Of a stretch of DNA of 36,197 bases, positions 32,159-36,197 are shown piece by piece. Position 1 is the stretch's first letter. Each line of letters begins with the position of its first letter. The notes beneath the pieces are model-generated. The model was not told the origin of the DNA and searched no databases. It saw only the letters and a program-made list of their open reading frames with translations. A program made the translations under genes and the position numbers. Source of the DNA: Desulfonatronaceae bacterium UBA663 (GTDB lineage Bacteria > Desulfobacterota > Desulfovibrionia > Desulfovibrionales > Desulfonatronaceae); contig DBNV01000097.1 in the NCBI GenBank assembly GCA_002299865.1, positions 1,456 through 37,652 on the forward strand, given 5' to 3'.

Positions 32159-33376
32159 CTATTCCAAGGATGATTTTGTGGGCTTGCCTGAGGATTGGCT
32201 TTGAGGCTCGCCTTGAGAAGGCTCGCCTTGAGGCCCTGCGGTCGACTGGCCGTGGTTCCGGGACTTGCCGCGGGGAGGACGCGAACGCCGCTTGGACTTT
32301 CGAGATCCGGGCCGATCCTCGCGTTTATTTTTCTCTCTGTCTTCTCCTCCCGCGGCCTTCGGCGGCTGCGGCAAGGCCTCCGGTTTATCGTGCTTGCCTG
32401 TGGAGGGCGCAACAGTGCTCGCCTCGGGCCGGGACTCCGGCGCGGGACGGACGGGCTGCTCGGGTCCGGCCTCGGGCTTTGGCGGCGACGGCAACGCAGG
32501 CACCTCCAGGTCCTTGACCTGAGGGTCCGGCTTGGACGGCAATCCGCCCCGGCTCGGAGTCACGATCTTAAACCACTCGTCCAGATCGATCTCTCGTTCC
32601 CCTCCGGATTCCAACCACACGCTCAGGGTGCGCCGAAAATAATTGGCCCGGATGACCTTGGCCGGACCCAGGGCCGTAGCGAACTTCTTGTCGACCTTGG
32701 GGCACTGGGCTAAAAACTCCTCGTAATTGCTCTGCTCGTAACTCAGACAGCACAACAGGCGGTTGCAGATCCCGGAAATCTTGGCCGGATTTAGGAACAG
32801 ATTCTGCTCCTTGGCCATCTTGATGGTGGAGGGGGCGAACTGCCGCAGAAAGCGCCGGCAACAAACCAACTGGCCGCAGTTACCGATCCCGCCGACCATC
32901 TGCGTTTCATGACGGGCTCCGATCTGGCGCAGTTCGATCCGGGTCCGGAAAACCTTGACCAAATCCTTGACCAGCTCCCGAAAATCGATCCGGTTCGGGG
33001 CTGTAAAAAAGAAAAGAATCTTGCTCCCGTCGAAAAGCACGACCACGTCCACCAGTTTCATCTCCAGACCGCGCTCCTGGATGCACTGGCGGCAAAGCTC
33101 GAAGGCTTGGCGGGCCAAAGCCCTGTTCTCCCGGTCCCGGTCCAGGTCTTCCTTTGTTGCCGGGCGGAAGATCACCGGTGCCAGGGTCTCGGCACGGTCC
33201 TGATCCGCGGATGATTCAGACACGGGTTCGGGCGAGACCCGCTCCACCCTGCCCATGTGCAGTTCACCGTCCACCTGTGCCAGGATGTGGTCGCCCACGG
33301 TCACCACGCAGGGTCCGGAACGGAAAAAATACAGCCTGTTCCCGATGGGGATGCGCACGGCAAGAATCTGGCCCAT
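32159..33376 (-). CDS. ricT: RicT/YaaT-like PSP1-domain protein
   Basis: A 405-residue protein (start ATG 33376 overlapping the alaS stop by one base; a GTG one codon upstream is possible). The PSP1 C-terminal domain (about 60-260) has the conserved cysteine-rich segments GGIGNCGQLVCCRRFL and GICNRLLCCLSYE and the motif KMAKEQNLFLNPAKISG. In Bacillus the RicT family acts with RicA and RicF in mRNA maturation and binds [4Fe-4S]; in Desulfovibrio-type genomes it is often near metG and alaS. After residue 270 the tail is a Pro/Ser/Lys/Arg-rich low-complexity region of about 130 residues, which may be disordered and RNA-binding. Confidence 0.85.
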   Translation of the reverse strand: MGQILAVRIPIGNRLYFFRSGPCVVTVGDHILAQVDGELHMGRVERVSPEPVSESSADQDRAETLAPVIFRPATKEDLDRDRENRALARQAFELCRQCIQERGLEMKLVDVVVLFDGSKILFFFTAPNRIDFRELVKDLVKVFRTRIELRQIGARHETQMVGGIGNCGQLVCCRRFLRQFAPSTIKMAKEQNLFLNPAKISGICNRLLCCLSYEQSNYEEFLAQCPKVDKKFATALGPAKVIRANYFRRTLSVWLESGGEREIDLDEWFKIVTPSRGGLPSKPDPQVKDLEVPALPSPPKPEAGPEQPVRPAPESRPEASTVAPSTGKHDKPEALPQPPKAAGGEDREKNKREDRPGSRKSKRRSRPPRGKSRNHGQSTAGPQGEPSQGEPQSQSSGKPTKSSLE

Positions 33377-36027
33377 CACGCTTCCCTTAAGCCCGCAAGC
33401 AGGGTCGCGGCCTGCTCCAGCACCTTGGGGATCCCGGAGGGGTCGCCGCCGCCGGCCTGGGCCATGTCCGGCCTGCCGCCGCCGCTGCCGCCCACGAACG
33501 GGGCCAGTTTCTTCACCAGATCAGAGGCCGTGAACCGACCGTGCAGGTCTTTGCTCACGGAGATGATGAGCATGACCTTGCCCTCGTTCTCCGCAACCAG
33601 GACGATCACCCCGGAATCCATCTTGGAACGCAGGTCGTCCATCAGTTCCCGCAACGCCTTGACATCGCGCACGTCCGCGCGGGCGGCCAGAAGGCGAGTG
33701 CCGTTCACGTTCCGGGCCTGGGCAACGAGATCCTGACTGCGGACAGAGAGCAGCCTGCCCTCCAGAGCCGCGTTTTGCTTCTGCAGCTCGCGCACCTGCC
33801 CGAACAGGGCGTTGACCTTGGCAGTCAGGTCAGAGAACGGGGCCTTGAGTTGTTGGGAAATTTCCCGCAACAACGCGGCCTGGTTTCGATAATGCCCCAG
33901 GGCCTTGATTCCGGCGAGGGCCTCGATCCGACGAACCCCGGCGGCGATCCCGGATTCCGAAAGAATAATGAAGGCGCCGGCCTGGCCCGTGGACCGCAAA
34001 TGCGTCCCGCCGCAAAGCTCCGTGGATTCGCCCGGCACCTCCACCACGCGCACTTCCCGACCGTACTTTTCGCCGAAAAAGGCCAGCGCGCATTTTTCCT
34101 GGGCCTGTTCCGGCGTGGTCACAGCCACATCCAGGGAGATATCCTCCAGAATAATTCGGTTCACCTCATCCTCCACGGCGCGCAATTCCTCGGCGGTCAC
34201 AGCCGCGGTATGAGTAAAGTCAAAGCGCAGGATCTCCGGGGAAACCAGGGAGCCAGCCTGCCGCACGTGCTGCCCCAGAACCTTGCGCAGGGCCGCTTGC
34301 AGCAGATGCGTGCAGGTATGGTGGCGGGCCGTGTCCAGGCGCCGGCTCTCGGCCACGCACAACCGTGCCTCCTGATCCAGGAAGATTGCGCCAGCCAGGA
34401 CCTGGATCCGATGCGCCGCAAGTTCCGGGCCGACCTTGAGCGCGTCCAGAATCTCCGCCTCGCCGGAAGGCGTGACAGTCCGCCCAAGATCTGCGGTCTG
34501 GCCGCCGGAAGCCGCGTAGAACGGTGTTCTGGCCGTAATCATCCAGCCCGATTCCCCGGCCTTGAGGACGCCACGGCTCTCGCCCTGATCGTCGGTCAAG
34601 GCCGTGATCCGGCTTATGGCCTCAAACTCGTCGTAGCCGACGAACAGGGACGTCAAACCAGCCTCCAACAGCGGCCCGAACAACACGGACGGATCGATCT
34701 CGCCGCTGCCCTTCCAGGCCTTCTTGGCTCTGGACTTCTGTTTAGCCATGCACTGCCTGAACACGGCCTCATCCACGCTAAACCCATGCTTGCCGGCCAC
34801 GTCGTGGACGATGTCCAGGGGAAAACCAAAGGTGTCGTAAAGCTTGAAGGCCGTTTCCCCGGACACGCTGGACTCGCCTTGCGCCGTCAGCCGTTCCAGC
34901 TCTTCGGCCAGAAGTTTTAGGCCCTTGTCCAAGGTCTGGCCGAAACGCTCCTCTTCCTGTCTGACCACCTTGACCATGAAGGACAGATTCTCCAGCAGCT
35001 CGGGATAGGTGCCGCCCATGCGCCGGCTGATGTCCGCGCTGATCATATACAAAAACGGGTCGTGCAAGCCCAGCAGACGCCCGAACCGATACGCCCGGCG
35101 GATCAGGCGGCGCAGCACGTAGCCGCGGCCCTCATTGGAGGGCACAATGCCGTCGGCCACGAGAAAGGCCACGGCACGGCTGTGGTCCGCAATTACGCGC
35201 ATGGCCGTGTCCGCGTCCGGATGTCCGCCATAGCTCTTGCTGCAGAGCTTGCCAAGATGGGTGAGGAGCGGGGTGAACAGGTCGGACTCGAAATTGGAAT
35301 GAACGCCCTGACACACCGCGCTGATCCGCTCCAGGCCCATGCCCGTGTCGATACTCGGCCGGGGCAAGGGGTGCAGAGTGCCGGAGGCATCCCGCTCATA
35401 CTGCATGAACACCAGGTTCCAGATTTCCAGAAAACGCTCGCAGTCGCACCGGCCGATGCCGCAATCCGGGCCGCAAGCCATGGCCTCGCCCTGATCGATC
35501 AGGATTTCCGAGCATGGTCCGCATGGACCGGTGTCGCCCATGGACCAGAAATTATCCTCCTCGCCCAGGCGACAAATCCTCTCTCGAGGTAATTCCGCGA
35601 TTCGCTCCCAAAGCCCGACGGCTTCGTCATCGTCCTGAAACACCGTGGCGTAGAAGCGCTCCTTGGGCAATGCCATCTCCTCGATCAGGAAGCGCCAGGC
35701 GAATTCAATGGCCTCGGCCTTGAAATAGTCGCCGAAGGAAAAATTGCCCAGCATCTCGAAAAATGTGTGATGTCTGGCGGTGCGGCCCACGTTTTCCAGG
35801 TCGTTGTGCTTGCCGCCCACGCGCAGACATTTCTGGGAGGTCACGGCACGTTTGGACTCGCGCTTCTCCTGACCCAGAAAGACCCGCTTGAACTGCACCA
35901 TGCCCGCGTTGGTGAACAGCAGCGTGGGATCCTCCCGGGGCACCAGGGAGGAACTGGGCACGATCTCATGCCCGTTTCTGGCAAAATACTCCAAAAAACG
36001 CCGCCGGATGATTTCTGTGGTGATCAC
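33376..36027 (-). CDS. alaS: Alanyl-tRNA synthetase
   Basis: An 883-residue class II synthetase. It begins at GTG 36027 (MITTEIIRRRFLEYFARNGH, the usual AlaS N-terminus), with no strong Shine-Dalgarno site. HHTFFEMLGNFSFGDYFK is part of the class II core. The editing domain has HHTCTHLL (HxxxH) and CGGTHLRSTGQ, whose Cys and His bind zinc, and the C-terminal DHHA1 domain ends GGSGGGRPDMAQAGG. It attaches alanine to tRNA-Ala and clears mischarged Ser/Gly. Its stop overlaps the ricT start, indicating an operon. Confidence 0.97.
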   Translation of the reverse strand: MITTEIIRRRFLEYFARNGHEIVPSSSLVPREDPTLLFTNAGMVQFKRVFLGQEKRESKRAVTSQKCLRVGGKHNDLENVGRTARHHTFFEMLGNFSFGDYFKAEAIEFAWRFLIEEMALPKERFYATVFQDDDEAVGLWERIAELPRERICRLGEEDNFWSMGDTGPCGPCSEILIDQGEAMACGPDCGIGRCDCERFLEIWNLVFMQYERDASGTLHPLPRPSIDTGMGLERISAVCQGVHSNFESDLFTPLLTHLGKLCSKSYGGHPDADTAMRVIADHSRAVAFLVADGIVPSNEGRGYVLRRLIRRAYRFGRLLGLHDPFLYMISADISRRMGGTYPELLENLSFMVKVVRQEEERFGQTLDKGLKLLAEELERLTAQGESSVSGETAFKLYDTFGFPLDIVHDVAGKHGFSVDEAVFRQCMAKQKSRAKKAWKGSGEIDPSVLFGPLLEAGLTSLFVGYDEFEAISRITALTDDQGESRGVLKAGESGWMITARTPFYAASGGQTADLGRTVTPSGEAEILDALKVGPELAAHRIQVLAGAIFLDQEARLCVAESRRLDTARHHTCTHLLQAALRKVLGQHVRQAGSLVSPEILRFDFTHTAAVTAEELRAVEDEVNRIILEDISLDVAVTTPEQAQEKCALAFFGEKYGREVRVVEVPGESTELCGGTHLRSTGQAGAFIILSESGIAAGVRRIEALAGIKALGHYRNQAALLREISQQLKAPFSDLTAKVNALFGQVRELQKQNAALEGRLLSVRSQDLVAQARNVNGTRLLAARADVRDVKALRELMDDLRSKMDSGVIVLVAENEGKVMLIISVSKDLHGRFTASDLVKKLAPFVGGSGGGRPDMAQAGGGDPSGIPKVLEQAATLLAGLREA

Positions 36028-36197
36028 GGAAAAGGACTCTTTAACCGAGGGTAATTATGAAAAATTTTATTCATTAACGCCATCACACATCCACATTCGG
36101 TCATGTTCACAGACCCTGACGCACCCGGCAAGTATCCGGTCCTGAAACTCGCTTGCGCGGACGTGAACATGAACGGGCCCGACCTGGTCCGACCAGG
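36028..36197. other. Upstream region of alaS with short inverted repeats
   Basis: No gene is visible. TCATGTTCAC (36101-36110) and GTGAACATGA (36163-36172) are perfect inverted repeats 52 bp apart. CCTGGT and ACCAGG (36183-36197) form a tiny hairpin at the window edge. The alaS promoter probably lies in this stretch on the minus strand. Confidence 0.45.

Noticed and set aside
33541..34920. 459-codon plus-strand ORF opposite alaS
   Set aside because: It is antisense to a full-length AlaS with all family motifs; the translation has no recognisable domain. Other long antisense frames (22093-23094, 13889-14830, 28185-29126, 20651-21421) are rejected for the same reason.

Overview
This 36.2 kb window looks like a Desulfovibrionales-type sulfate reducer chromosome interrupted by a compact, co-directional Wood-Ljungdahl (reductive acetyl-CoA) island. 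The flanks suggest the host: an alternative-heme-pathway pair (radical-SAM heme synthase AhbD plus an AsnC-like siroheme decarboxylase subunit), a GGDEF protein, a GT4 glycosyltransferase, HtpX, a DEDDy nuclease, and the alaS-ricT-metG cluster. The flanks favour G/C at third codon positions. The island (about 5.5-28.1 kb) uses visibly more A/T-ending codons and frequent GTG/TTG starts with strong Shine-Dalgarno sites, as expected for acquired DNA. The host assignment is inferred from protein resemblance; no rRNA gene is present to confirm it.

Layout. 1-4979: ahbD (5'-truncated by the window edge), ahbA-like gene, a diguanylate cyclase (minus strand) and a glycosyltransferase. 4989-5477: a 489 bp non-coding element with perfect 16 bp terminal inverted repeats. 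5607-12186: catalytic Cys-type formate dehydrogenase, then a maturation set (cooC, RACo-type activator of the corrinoid protein, acsF) and folD. 12187-12951: a gene-poor gap with a tandem repeat and one doubtful small ORF. 12952-19643: acsD followed directly by a NuoE/NuoF/NuoG-like flavin-FeS module that includes an extra stand-alone copy of the NuoF C-terminal FeS region. 19634-28076: acsA (CODH), acsB (acetyl-CoA synthase), acsC, acsE and fhs. 28248-36027: host genes htpX, nuclease, then metG, ricT and alaS on the minus strand.

How the island works. Formate dehydrogenase makes formate from CO2; Fhs and FolD carry it to methylene-THF; a methylene-THF reductase, not found in this window, must supply methyl-THF; AcsE moves the methyl group to the corrinoid FeS protein AcsCD; AcsA makes CO from CO2; AcsB joins methyl, CO and CoA. 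CooC, AcsF and RACo load nickel and reactivate the corrinoid. The pathway could run in either direction (autotrophy or acetate oxidation).

The most unusual part is the redox module. The NuoG-like protein has the full FdhA architecture but has lost the catalytic Cys/Sec-His pair, while a separate protein carries an intact Cys site. A 170-residue protein duplicates the NuoF N3-cluster domain and two ferredoxin clusters with identical cysteine spacing but has no FMN/NADH domain. Together they suggest a multi-subunit, possibly electron-bifurcating, NAD(P)/ferredoxin-linked formate dehydrogenase whose exact composition I do not recognise. No integrase, transposase, tRNA, rRNA or CRISPR array was seen.
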